Source: JBCBDX01 sp039822005
GTDB taxonomy: Bacteria > Pseudomonadota > Alphaproteobacteria > Rhizobiales > Rhizobiaceae
Assembly: GCA_039822005.1 (NCBI GenBank)
Contig: JBCBMZ010000004.1
Coordinates: forward strand, 1-64,000
Length of the DNA: 64,000 nt
Direction of reading: 5' to 3'
How positions within the stretch are numbered: position 1 is the first letter of the stretch; every line of letters begins with the position of its first letter. The notes under the pieces were generated by a model. It was not told where the DNA came from. It was given only the letters and a program-made list of their open reading frames with translations, and searched no databases. A program made the translations under genes and the position numbers. Positions 45,948 to 54,535 of this stretch are shown piece by piece.

Positions 45948-47090
45948 ATGCGTACCGATAACTTGCATACGGGGCGGGCTAACGCATCAGCACTGCTTCG
46001 TAAATGCTTGCGGCTTTCCGACACTGTTGATGCCACTGTCGCGCTAAGGAACCTGCTTTGGACGTCAAGGGATCCATGGGAAACCCTTTATGAATTATCG
46101 GCTCAAACACGGTTGGCGCCGGCTTTGTACTGGCGTTTGAAAGAGCGCGGTCTGTTGCCACCAGTGCCGCGTTTTGGACAAACACAAACCGCTATGCCAG
46201 GCGAAATCCTTGAAGGAATGTTTGCCACCAATCAGGAAAGGCATGCGAACCTTGGTGCCGATTTACTTGAGATCGTCTCACTTCTTAATTCCTACAATCT
46301 CCAACCCATTCTAATAAAAGGTGCCCGTCACCTTTGGCTGGAAGACGTGCCCTGGCGTTCGTTAAGAGACCTGGATTTGCTGCTTCCAGGCAAGCAGGCT
46401 GAGACAGCTCAAGCAGCATTAATCAATTCGGGCTACCTTCCGGACAAAGCACAGCGTGATCGCCCCAATCGTCACCATTTGGCACCCTTGTTTCGGGACG
46501 ACTTGGCCGGTTGGTTGGAGATCCACCGTCGAGCGGGAAATCCCTATGCAGAACAATTCTGCCCGACTTCGCACCTTGTGGCCGGATCGCGGCCCGTCAC
46601 AAAGGATGGTTGCACAGCATTGATCCTGGCCGAACATCACCATGTCTGGCACGGCGTTCTGCATCACCATTTTGGGCATAGCGGATTTGCACGTGGACAT
46701 CTGGAACTCAAAGGTCTGTTTGAGTTTGCCGCCTTATTCGCCACTTTGGCCGATGAAGAGCGAGCAGCGCTTCTTTCCGACGCATCGCAAACCGCCCTCG
46801 GTTTGGCGACCCTGGAGTTATGGCTTGCCTTGGCAGAAACGGAGTACGGCTTGGCGCCTGATCACAAAATCACAATCAGCCATGACGCGCGACAGTTTGC
46901 AGAAACCTGGATTGCTCGTTCTGACGGCCAAATCCCAAACAGTGTAAAATATCCCGGCTATCGTGATATGATGGCAATGGGGTGGAATATGAGACGTTGT
47001 TCACGCGTAAAAGAACACACCGGCTCGAGCCTTTTTGGCACTGCACTGGCAGTCCCAGCGATGCTCGCCCCAAAACTCATACGTAATTGA
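45948..47090 (+). CDS. Nucleotidyltransferase family protein (PF14907-like)
   Basis: A 380-residue protein with a nucleotidyltransferase fold signature: ILIKGARHLWLE at about 121-132 and WRSLRDLDLLLPG at about 135-147, whose two acidic residues would bind metal. This resembles the uncharacterised NTP_transf_5 family that is frequently found beside HprK-like kinases and PqqD-like proteins. A His-rich segment (AEHHHVWHGVLHHHFGHSG) in the second half is unusual. The ATG at 45948 follows the ANP1-like stop; the open frame extends upstream within that gene. Confidence 0.75.
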   Translation: MRTDNLHTGRANASALLRKCLRLSDTVDATVALRNLLWTSRDPWETLYELSAQTRLAPALYWRLKERGLLPPVPRFGQTQTAMPGEILEGMFATNQERHANLGADLLEIVSLLNSYNLQPILIKGARHLWLEDVPWRSLRDLDLLLPGKQAETAQAALINSGYLPDKAQRDRPNRHHLAPLFRDDLAGWLEIHRRAGNPYAEQFCPTSHLVAGSRPVTKDGCTALILAEHHHVWHGVLHHHFGHSGFARGHLELKGLFEFAALFATLADEERAALLSDASQTALGLATLELWLALAETEYGLAPDHKITISHDARQFAETWIARSDGQIPNSVKYPGYRDMMAMGWNMRRCSRVKEHTGSSLFGTALAVPAMLAPKLIRN

Positions 47091-47097
47091 GAATTGG

Positions 47098-48216
47098 TCA
47101 TTGGCAAATTGCGGCTTTAACCCGGTATTCCTGACAATCCGGATTTAATTCTACCGCACTGTTAAACGCATCTAATGCCAACTCCTTGTCGCCAAGCATC
47201 AGGTGTGCGTCACCAAGAAGCCCATATGCCCACTCCCCAAAAACTCTCTTGTCATAAGCCGCTAACGGATCAAAGAAATTATCAGCGTCGATGCTGATCA
47301 GCTTTTCCAATATGGGTACTGCATTGGCAACGCTACCACACCTTAGCATCGCACTGGCATATTGCAGGTATATAGCATGGTGTTCAGGGTACCGTTCCAG
47401 GGCGACCTTAGCCAAACTTGCTGCTTGCTCCGGGTCTGATGCAAGTTCGAGCTCTATTAGATGGGTCCATGCGACTGACCCGTCCGTCTTCTGCTTCAAG
47501 TTCTCGTTATCGTCCGAGAGTTCGATGGCCTTTCGAAGGGCATCTCGGGCTTCCCCGGTTCGGCCAAGCCGTGCCAGCGTGTCGCCAAGGTGCGCCCAAA
47601 TAAACGCCCTTTCGGGTTGTTCCAAAATCGCCCTTTTTAGCAACGGCAGGTTTCGATCATGCTTGTTGGACTGGTCGCCTTCATAGCCATGATGTTCGAT
47701 GGCTACATCACTTGGTTCAATCGTTAGCCCGTCGCTCAAGCAAACCTGCTGGATTGCATCATGCACTGTCTCATGCATACTCCCGAAGAACCGAATACGC
47801 GGATCGTTTCGGTACAAACGGATTTCATGATACGGCGTGAAACCCAGCTTTGGGACAAATCGGACGAAATACGCAGCCGCGCCCACGTCGTCCACTATTG
47901 ATCCGAGCGTTTGACCTTCTGGTACCGAGAGACGCTCATCGGCATCGATATACAGGCACCAATCTGCATTTGTGTGTCGAAACGCTTGATTGCGTGCAGC
48001 CGCGAAGTCACCTTCCCAGGGCACCTCAGAGATTTTGCAATCAAAGCGGCGCGCGATTTCCAAGGTGGAATCAGTTGAGCCAGTGTCAACAACTACAATT
48101 TCGTCGACGTGCTCCGATAGCGATTGAAGGCATGCCCCGAGGAAAGACGCCTCGTCCTTCACGATCATGGTCGCCGCAATCGTTGGGTACGAACCCTTGC
48201 CTCTCATGGAAGGCAA
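47098..48216 (-). CDS. Family 2 glycosyltransferase with C-terminal TPR-like repeats
   Basis: A 372-residue protein. The N-terminal ~200 residues form a GT2 domain (MIVKDEASFLGACLQSL, VVDTGSTDSTLEIA near 44, YIDADERL near 90). From about 210 to 365 come helical tetratricopeptide-like repeats (AFIWAHLGDTLARLGRTGEA; AYGLLGDAHLMLGDKELALD). Such proteins glycosylate proteins or build surface glycans. It is the last gene of the minus-strand operon, beginning 10 bp after the small peptide gene. Convergent with the nucleotidyltransferase. Confidence 0.82.
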   Translation of the reverse strand: MPSMRGKGSYPTIAATMIVKDEASFLGACLQSLSEHVDEIVVVDTGSTDSTLEIARRFDCKISEVPWEGDFAAARNQAFRHTNADWCLYIDADERLSVPEGQTLGSIVDDVGAAAYFVRFVPKLGFTPYHEIRLYRNDPRIRFFGSMHETVHDAIQQVCLSDGLTIEPSDVAIEHHGYEGDQSNKHDRNLPLLKRAILEQPERAFIWAHLGDTLARLGRTGEARDALRKAIELSDDNENLKQKTDGSVAWTHLIELELASDPEQAASLAKVALERYPEHHAIYLQYASAMLRCGSVANAVPILEKLISIDADNFFDPLAAYDKRVFGEWAYGLLGDAHLMLGDKELALDAFNSAVELNPDCQEYRVKAAICQ

Positions 48217-48225
48217 AGGGGTTCC

Positions 48226-48417
48226 TTAGGACATTGTCACTGCGTTCGGTGTAATAATCAATGTTTGAGCCAAACCCTTTGATGAGCCCAGCCCACCAAG
48301 TGTAAACGTGGTCACAACCGGGATCGCCCAGGCAGCAGTAGCAAGCTTCTTCAGGGTTTCACGCTTTTCGGTATCGACACCGTCCAAAACCTGATCAATA
48401 TCTGTCTTTTTGTCCAC
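48226..48417 (-). CDS. Small peptide, candidate substrate of the PqqD/HprK-like pair
   Basis: A 63-residue peptide with a GTG start preceded by AGGGGA. The N-terminal 25 residues are charged (MDKKTDIDQVLDGVDTEKRE), followed by TLKKLATAAWAIPVVTTF, a hydrophobic stretch, then GLGSSKGLAQ and a short tail TLIITPNAVTMS ending in serine. The layout looks like a leader or Tat-like signal with a 12- to 20-residue product. It lies between the HprK-like gene (26 bp) and the GT2-TPR gene (9 bp), so it is part of the same operon. I do not know this peptide family; the substrate idea rests on position and on the terminal Ser. Confidence 0.6.
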   Translation of the reverse strand: MDKKTDIDQVLDGVDTEKRETLKKLATAAWAIPVVTTFTLGGLGSSKGLAQTLIITPNAVTMS

Positions 48418-48443
48418 GCCGTATCCCCTGCGGTAGCAGCAAC

Positions 48444-49313
48444 CTAATGTTGCATCATCCTATAAATGAGATCTTCGGCTTCATCAAGATCGCCAAGCGA
48501 AAGTTCCCATCCGTTGCAACTCTGACACAGTTGCCGCAGACGGATGAAACCACAGAGCCGATCGCCACTTGGCAAGATAGCGTTTTCCAATAGCCTTTCG
48601 AGCAGAAAGTCGCGCGATTTGCTGCGTATTTTGGATCGCCCACCATGGTTGGAACGAATGATCACAACATTGCAAACAGGTGCTGAGCCCAACACCCACA
48701 GGTTGCCGAATTGGTCGGGGGGAACCGAAAAAATGCGCGAGCCGTACCAGTCGCCGACAGAGGCGCATTGCCGGATGATCTTCGCATATCTGTCGGGGAG
48801 AAAGTTCAGCGTGCCTTCTTTGACCCTCAAAGTCCTCGGGCGGGGAATCGAACAGTCAGCGGCCAGCAAGAAATGTTCGTCACCCACAACCTGAGCACCC
48901 GCAATAGCAAGGCGCAACATCAATGTCGTCTTACCTGCTGCCTTTTCGCCCACAATCAGCGTGTAGCCGTTGGCGGTTTTTATCGACGCGCCATGCACAA
49001 GCGTTGCTTTTGGAAATTCGCGACGTGTCTCATTGAAATGAAAGATGTGTAGATCGCTGAGCAAGTGGATGCTGGTTCCCTCACTGACATAACCGCCTGG
49101 GAACGTGACACTGACGAAGCCGTGCTTGTCGCTAAGGGGAAGCTCGATATCATTGGCGTCTTCACCGGAAATTTGCGGACGGGCATCAATGAACCGGAGC
49201 ACTTTTTCTTGTTCGTCATTGTTAGGCCGAACAAGAAATCGCTTCTTGATTGTGCGAACTTCTATGTCTCGCAATTGGCAATCAGCTCTTGTTTTAGCAA
49301 ATCGCCAATACAC
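48444..49313 (-). CDS. HprK-like kinase (HPr-rel-A system type)
   Basis: A 289-residue protein with an HPr-kinase-like P-loop, VGEKAAGKTT (122-131), preceded by LVHGASIKTANGYT and followed by GDEHFLLAADC and IPRPRTLRVK, as in HprK-related kinases. These differ from true HPr kinase by lacking its N-terminal domain, and no PTS genes are here. Relatives include lasso-peptide tailoring kinases that phosphorylate a C-terminal serine. The start is uncertain: GTG at 49313 overlaps pqqD by 52 bp, TTG at 49274 overlaps by 13. Neither has an obvious ribosome-binding site. Confidence 0.78.
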   Translation of the reverse strand: MYWRFAKTRADCQLRDIEVRTIKKRFLVRPNNDEQEKVLRFIDARPQISGEDANDIELPLSDKHGFVSVTFPGGYVSEGTSIHLLSDLHIFHFNETRREFPKATLVHGASIKTANGYTLIVGEKAAGKTTLMLRLAIAGAQVVGDEHFLLAADCSIPRPRTLRVKEGTLNFLPDRYAKIIRQCASVGDWYGSRIFSVPPDQFGNLWVLGSAPVCNVVIIRSNHGGRSKIRSKSRDFLLERLLENAILPSGDRLCGFIRLRQLCQSCNGWELSLGDLDEAEDLIYRMMQH

Positions 49314-49543
49314 TCATCGACCAGATCCAATGGCAACGTCTCCAGCGAAAAGGTTTCTTGCAGATAGGTCGCAATTTCCTCTTTCGATTGACCTGCCACA
49401 GATAGCTCATAGACGATCGCTGCCGTGGGATTGAGATAATGCACCTTATCGGTGTCAGATTGGTACACAACAAAGCCATCCGGCATATGCTGCACTTCCA
49501 AGCCTTCCACGGCTTGGAACCGATCTATTGTGGCGTTACCCAT
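49262..49543 (-). CDS. PqqD-like peptide chaperone
   Basis: A 93-residue protein of the PqqD family, small winged-helix proteins that bind leader peptides of ribosomally made peptides and present them to modifying enzymes. Features include VVYQSDTDKVHYLNPTAAIV, YELSVAGQSKEEIATYLQE and a C-terminal helix. No PqqA, PqqC or PqqE genes accompany it, so a PQQ role is unlikely. It is 45 bp downstream of the GT4 gene and overlaps the HprK-like gene. Confidence 0.82.
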   Translation of the reverse strand: MGNATIDRFQAVEGLEVQHMPDGFVVYQSDTDKVHYLNPTAAIVYELSVAGQSKEEIATYLQETFSLETLPLDLVDECIGDLLKQELIANCET

Positions 49544-49587
49544 ATTAAAACCCGCTCGTATTGCCCTTCGTTAACCGCCTGACGCGC

Positions 49588-50847
49588 TCAATTCAACATT
49601 TGATGAACAATTTCTGAGACCTGACCGGTCACACGATGAAAGCTATGCGCCCGGCTCACATAAGTGCGCGCATTACTTAACCGCCGATCTCGTTCGCCTC
49701 TGCTTACAGTAGCCGACCGTATTGCAGAAACAAATGCAGTGGCCGAGTCAGCCTGCCAAAAATCCCTCTTTTCGCGCATGCCAAGACCTTCAGCACCCTT
49801 GGCTGTAGACACTATGGGCACTCCATGTGCTGCTGCTTCCAACAGCTTGATCCGTGTTCCGCCTGCAATACGCAGCGGTACGATGAACAAGAATGCTTCG
49901 CGATAGTGCTGTCCGATATTATCGACCCATCCCAGAGCCCTTACTCCGGCAATGCGATTGTAACGCTCTAAAACAGCTTTCGGGCCAGCGCCGATTATGA
50001 CCATAGTTCGTTGTTCGGCCCCCGAAAGTACCGGCCAACAGCTCTTCAAGAACCAATCCATGGCGTCTTGGTTCGGATAGTAGCCCATGGTTCCGACGAA
50101 CAAGAGCGGCCCCCGCGCCAAGGATTTTTGTCTCGAAAGTGTGCCGGTGATCGCGTTTGGGGCGCAAATCGAGGCCACACCATATTTGTGATGTAGACGT
50201 GCCTTCTCCACATCGGATGAAACGAAAACCGTATCGAAGTCTGCCATCACGTTACGCGACAGATGCTCGTGAGAGCGCGCCTCCAGCTGGTCCCAAAAGG
50301 CGCTGGATCCTTGCCCCTTTCGAAGCTTGGAAAGCGCTATCTCGTGAAAGACGCTGCCATCATCTTCGTCTACATCCAGCGACTTGGTGACAGCCGCTTT
50401 GCTTTTTTCTTGGAGCCGATTTGCGATTTCCAATCCCAAGGGTGCGCAGTAGGTTCGGAAAACATGAACGTGCCGATAGGCTTCACCATTTATCAGGGCC
50501 AAACATTCGGGCAATACCGCTGCGGAAATGGCGCCGAAAACTGAAGGTTTGCCGTAGTTCCTGAAAGCCGCAAGCTGTTCGGCAGGGTTGTTCATCATTT
50601 TGATGAGCGCAAATTGACTGTCGGCCAAGCTTGCCTGCGGGACTGGCAAATAGCGGAGGCGATCATTGTATTGCGGAGCGTTCTGGTTTTGCTTTCCGGA
50701 ATGAAAGATCGGAAGCACAAGCACGTCCAAGTTGGAGACTTGCTTCAACGCGCTTACGAACATGTGCGCACGCCTTGCCAAACCGTTTCCTGACGGATCC
50801 GGCCAAATTGGTGTGATCATGAGTAACCGATGATTACCCGGTCTCAT
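49588..50847 (-). CDS. Family 4 glycosyltransferase
   Basis: A 419-residue GT-B glycosyltransferase. The N-terminal domain starts RLLMITPIWPDPSGNGLARR; the C-terminal GT1/GT4 domain has FVGTMGYYPNQDAMDWF, VIIGAGP and the nucleotide-sugar motif GGTRIKLLEAAAHGVPIVST. The sugar donor is not predictable. The start ATG overlaps the stop of the GT71-like gene in an ATGA. Confidence 0.85.
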   Translation of the reverse strand: MRPGNHRLLMITPIWPDPSGNGLARRAHMFVSALKQVSNLDVLVLPIFHSGKQNQNAPQYNDRLRYLPVPQASLADSQFALIKMMNNPAEQLAAFRNYGKPSVFGAISAAVLPECLALINGEAYRHVHVFRTYCAPLGLEIANRLQEKSKAAVTKSLDVDEDDGSVFHEIALSKLRKGQGSSAFWDQLEARSHEHLSRNVMADFDTVFVSSDVEKARLHHKYGVASICAPNAITGTLSRQKSLARGPLLFVGTMGYYPNQDAMDWFLKSCWPVLSGAEQRTMVIIGAGPKAVLERYNRIAGVRALGWVDNIGQHYREAFLFIVPLRIAGGTRIKLLEAAAHGVPIVSTAKGAEGLGMREKRDFWQADSATAFVSAIRSATVSRGERDRRLSNARTYVSRAHSFHRVTGQVSEIVHQMLN

Positions 50848-52343
50848 AGTTTTGACAGGCGTTTGCTGACGTAACCGATGTCCAGCACATCAGTATCCTT
50901 GTTGGGATTGCGATTACTGTCCGCGTTAACCGAAGCAAGGACATCGGCAATCACCGTACTCAATGTCGGAGAATTTGTGTGGAACGATTCAAGCACATCA
51001 ACAACGCCCGGCTCAATACGAGTAAAAAGTTTCAGTGCCGCGCACAACTCCGACGACGCGTTGCCGCCATCAACTTGAGCCAATAGGTCAATGCCACTTG
51101 CTTCAATCAAATCATGAACCAGGGTTGCCCCGGGAACTGGGTCGGTTTGTCGACCAAGTGTCGGTTCGGTAATGACGACGTGCCCACCGTCCATTTTCTT
51201 AAATTCACCTTCCCAAATCCCTTCAGACGTCTGCCGCACCAACATAGTTACCCGGCTTCCATGCACTATAACTAACTCCAAGACCCCGTTGAATTCCCTA
51301 ACAAACCAGTTCTGGCGCTCGATACTACGACCCCTGCCGATTTCATTGGCTTCGCGCAGTTCTATTTTGATTGCGTGGTTGCCAATGATCTCTAGGTCCA
51401 ACTCACCAACCAATGCCAATCGGTGTTCTTCGGCGCGAGCCTTTTGACTTCGCTGTGGCGGAAAGAATGCACGTCCATTCCACTGGTTTTTCAGATCATC
51501 GAGGAACCCCAGGCACGCTTCATGGTGAACGGAACCTTCGAAATCGTACTGAGGCGCGTCGTAAGTCCACTTTGCGCTGGTTCGGTGTTGAAACAGAGGT
51601 GCGCCGTCAAAATCTCGCTGGATTAGCACTCTTTCATCGATGAATGGCTTATGGTCGACAACTGACGCTTCATGCTGCAGAGCACGCCACGCGATTTGGA
51701 AAGTGTCCTTGTCACCATAGATCATTCGATAGACGATCTCAGCCTGCCCGCCGAGAAACACCGTCCCAATAAGCGCTTTCCAATGACGTACCTTATCAAC
51801 GAGTATCTGACCGCTTTCCCAAGACCGGGTTTCCACCGCTGGCAGATCGACCAGATCCCATATTGGGTTGTCGGCGCTTAGTTCGACAATGTCTTGCCAA
51901 AACACAGCCCCGGTTTCCTGGTAGGGCACGCAATCGAATAGAAATTCAGGGTTCCTGGTCGGCACTTGATCGGCATCGAGAAATAGTACTTCAGAGAATT
52001 TGGAATGAAGAATTGAAAAGGCTTTCAATTGCCAACCGTCCGCGACCATGTCCTTGTCGAAACCCGAAACGCTGCTTGCCTCGACCAGGTCGACGCCATG
52101 TTGTCGCAATATGTGGCGCATTATCGGTGTGATTTCGGTTCCGCCGAAATGCCATAACTGGATTGGCAGTTTGCAATCCAAGACTTCACGCAACACCCTC
52201 ACCAGCACATAGGCATTCGTGAAAAGACGGATGCCACCCGCACACGTTACAATTCCGCGTTCGTTCAAAAAGTCCGGTTTGCCAGCGTCCTCGACGAATT
52301 TTTCCAACTGTGCCCTAAACTTGCGGCCTGTATTCTGTGACAT
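50844..52343 (-). CDS. MNN1-like (GT71) mannosyltransferase-type protein
   Basis: A 499-residue protein. The first ~290 residues match the GT71/Mannosyl_trans3 pattern known from fungal alpha-1,3-mannosyltransferases: GIVTCAGGIRLFTNAYVLVR, LPIQLWHFGGTEI, LKAFSILHSKFSEVLFLDAD with a DxD near 122, and SWESGQILVDKVRHWKAL. The remaining ~200 residues are an unassigned domain. There is no membrane anchor. It heads the minus-strand operon GT71, GT4, pqqD, hprK-like, peptide, GT2-TPR. Confidence 0.72.
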   Translation of the reverse strand: MSQNTGRKFRAQLEKFVEDAGKPDFLNERGIVTCAGGIRLFTNAYVLVRVLREVLDCKLPIQLWHFGGTEITPIMRHILRQHGVDLVEASSVSGFDKDMVADGWQLKAFSILHSKFSEVLFLDADQVPTRNPEFLFDCVPYQETGAVFWQDIVELSADNPIWDLVDLPAVETRSWESGQILVDKVRHWKALIGTVFLGGQAEIVYRMIYGDKDTFQIAWRALQHEASVVDHKPFIDERVLIQRDFDGAPLFQHRTSAKWTYDAPQYDFEGSVHHEACLGFLDDLKNQWNGRAFFPPQRSQKARAEEHRLALVGELDLEIIGNHAIKIELREANEIGRGRSIERQNWFVREFNGVLELVIVHGSRVTMLVRQTSEGIWEGEFKKMDGGHVVITEPTLGRQTDPVPGATLVHDLIEASGIDLLAQVDGGNASSELCAALKLFTRIEPGVVDVLESFHTNSPTLSTVIADVLASVNADSNRNPNKDTDVLDIGYVSKRLSKL

Positions 52344-52665
52344 GAATTCTTCGAGCCGGTGGCAGTTTGAGGTTGATGGAGTTGGATTGGGTATAGCGCA
52401 ACACGCTATTTCTTGGCCATAGCGAGCCGAAATATGTCAGGCGCATTTTCTCCTGCTGCTACTATCTCGCTTTGATCTTGAAGACGCGCCTGCGAAGTTG
52501 AGGAAGGGATTGACGTTCGGCGTGTTTGCGAATTTTGGTGGCCGGCGCTTCGCGTAGGCGACCACAACGTTCAAAATTGCGAGTGCATTAATTGTCACTT
52601 GCCCGTCATTGGCGTTTCTTAACCTTGGGAAGATCAAACGCTGACAGATAATTTGGAGTGGTTCG
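52344..52665. other. Divergent promoter region, no gene seen
   Basis: About 320 bp between the GT71-like gene and the LuxR-hydrolase fusion. A minus-strand 66-codon frame is present but has no known product or credible start. The region probably holds the promoters of both divergent units. Confidence 0.5.
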
Positions 52666-52737
52666 CTGGAAGATCAAAACGAAATCATTTCCGAGCTTTA
52701 TGAGCTCGTCAGTTCCCCTGATCAGTATGACAATTTC

Positions 52738-54390
52738 ATGGTCGAGCTTCAGGATAAACTGCAAACCATGCGCGCAGACGGTAAAGCTGGCGATGCAGGG
52801 CTGATCACGTCGCATATGGCTCGGGCTGCCAGCCTGATCGACATCGTCACACCGTGGCGGCGCGAGACGGATGAGGAACTAAACAAGGCTCTTTCCCTGC
52901 GCATGCAGGCAACGCTTGCACTCGACGAAGAAGGCAACATTGTCGACGCTAATACGGCTGCAAAAGTGGTTTATGATTTGTCCCCGGGTGCCGATGTCGC
53001 CTCGCTACCATTAGACGATGAAGGCGTGTCTCGATTGCGGATGTTGGTTCGGCGTTTGATCCAGCAACCTAATGCCTCTAATGATCCCAACGATGTTATT
53101 CGTCTGGCCAATGTTGACGCTGCACGACCATTTTTGGTTCGCCTTGAGCCTTATGTTCAAAAAGCCACCAAACGCCGGTTTGTGATCCTGCGAACTTCCG
53201 ATGTTGGATGGCCGGCTCATCTCGGTCCAATATTGCAGGACTTGTTCGATCTATCACGGGCTGAAGTGGAGATTGTCCGGCTCCTTGTTGAAGGCTTGAA
53301 GGTGAAGGAGATCGCTCGACGACGCCGAGCCTCTCCAACCACCGTCCGCAGTCAGTTGCAGTCAATTTTCCAGAAAACGGAAACCAAAGACCAGATGGAT
53401 TGCATACGCATGGTTTATGGCCTGGCGCTGATGCATGATGTCGATGAAGGCAATCTCGTCGCTGCACGTATTCAGGCTGCGCAAGATACCGCGTTTTTTC
53501 CGCGTGAAGACCAGCGGCACGTTCTTACCATGCCCGACGGGCGAAAGCTGGAGTATTCAGATTTTGGCGCTGACACTGGTAATGTGATCCTGTGGTATCA
53601 TGATCAGGCGTTTGGCGATGTCTGGTTCAAAGAGCCTGTGCAACTCGCCAAAAAAAGGGAGCTTCGCATCATCGGTCCACTCCGCCCCGGTTTTGGCCAA
53701 ACCACCATTTATGATGGTGAAGCCAGTGAACCAAGGAAGTTCGCGCCAGACGTGCGCTGGCTGCTTGATCAGCTCAAGATCGACCGTGTTGCGTTGGTCG
53801 GTTCAAGTCATGGCCTGATGCACGGTCTGGCGGCGGCGGAACTCATGCCGGACCGAGTGACCTCAATTACGATCTGTCACCCCTTACTACCGGTTCATTC
53901 CGACGAGGATCTCGAAGGGTTGAACGGCTACAATTACCTCATCCCTCACGCGCGCTTGCATTTTCCGGCTTCTCTCAAATTCTTGGTCAAAGCCGGCTTT
54001 GCGTTCGTGATGCGTTCTGGCCCAGGCGCATTCGGGAAAGCCGTGATGCGCGCCTCACCGCGCGATGTCGAGTGGATCATGCGCCCAGATATCTTGCCAG
54101 TGATGTTGCACGGTCGACGCGTCCATCGCGATCAAGGCTATGTCGGCAACTATGGTGACTTGAATTATCGAGGCGACTGGCGGTCGTTGTTGATCGATTG
54201 TCCGGTGCCAATCCGGCTGGTGATCGGTGAGCATGACCGTAATGTGCCATGGGCCGCTGCGCGCCGATGGTCTGATGCGCTTGATCATGTCAGTCTCAAT
54301 GTGCTTCCCGACAGCGGCTACATGGTCTTCCACCAACAGTTTGGTCAGATCATCGATTGGGTCTGTGAAGACCTGAAGATGCCTGCATAA
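52738..54390 (+). CDS. LuxR-type HTH fused to an alpha/beta hydrolase
   Basis: A 550-residue protein from the first ATG. An N-terminal PAS-like or linker region leads to a LuxR HTH at about 169-220 (LSRAEVEIVRLLVEGLKVKE; SPTTVRSQLQSIFQ). An alpha/beta-hydrolase domain occupies ~262-550, with VGSSHGL near 355 as nucleophile elbow, an acid in GEHDRN and a late SGYMVFH histidine. The frame is open upstream to a stop at 52642 and codes for EDQNEIISELYELVSSPDQ, which looks like the normal start of this group. The real start may therefore be a non-ATG codon, such as CTG at 52666 with GGAG before it. This ATG start is provisional. Confidence 0.8.
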   Translation: MVELQDKLQTMRADGKAGDAGLITSHMARAASLIDIVTPWRRETDEELNKALSLRMQATLALDEEGNIVDANTAAKVVYDLSPGADVASLPLDDEGVSRLRMLVRRLIQQPNASNDPNDVIRLANVDAARPFLVRLEPYVQKATKRRFVILRTSDVGWPAHLGPILQDLFDLSRAEVEIVRLLVEGLKVKEIARRRRASPTTVRSQLQSIFQKTETKDQMDCIRMVYGLALMHDVDEGNLVAARIQAAQDTAFFPREDQRHVLTMPDGRKLEYSDFGADTGNVILWYHDQAFGDVWFKEPVQLAKKRELRIIGPLRPGFGQTTIYDGEASEPRKFAPDVRWLLDQLKIDRVALVGSSHGLMHGLAAAELMPDRVTSITICHPLLPVHSDEDLEGLNGYNYLIPHARLHFPASLKFLVKAGFAFVMRSGPGAFGKAVMRASPRDVEWIMRPDILPVMLHGRRVHRDQGYVGNYGDLNYRGDWRSLLIDCPVPIRLVIGEHDRNVPWAAARRWSDALDHVSLNVLPDSGYMVFHQQFGQIIDWVCEDLKMPA

Positions 54391-54535
54391 CGCTTTGCGA
54401 TAAGACCATTGGCCGCTCTCTATCCTTCAATTGAAGGATGCTAGTGCATCCGCCTTCCCTACTGTTAGCCCGATTGACGCACACGTGGCCGCGTTCGTTT
54501 CGTGCGATTCGGCCATCGTAAAAAACGGGAATGAA

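Noticed and set aside
48226..49543. Lasso peptide or PQQ biosynthesis cluster
   Set aside because: A PqqD-like protein and an HprK-like kinase are present, but no asparagine-synthetase-like cyclase, leader peptidase, PqqA, PqqC or PqqE is encoded nearby.
52437..52637. Minus-strand 66-codon frame upstream of the fusion gene
   Set aside because: No match to any family, poor start context; more likely promoter DNA.
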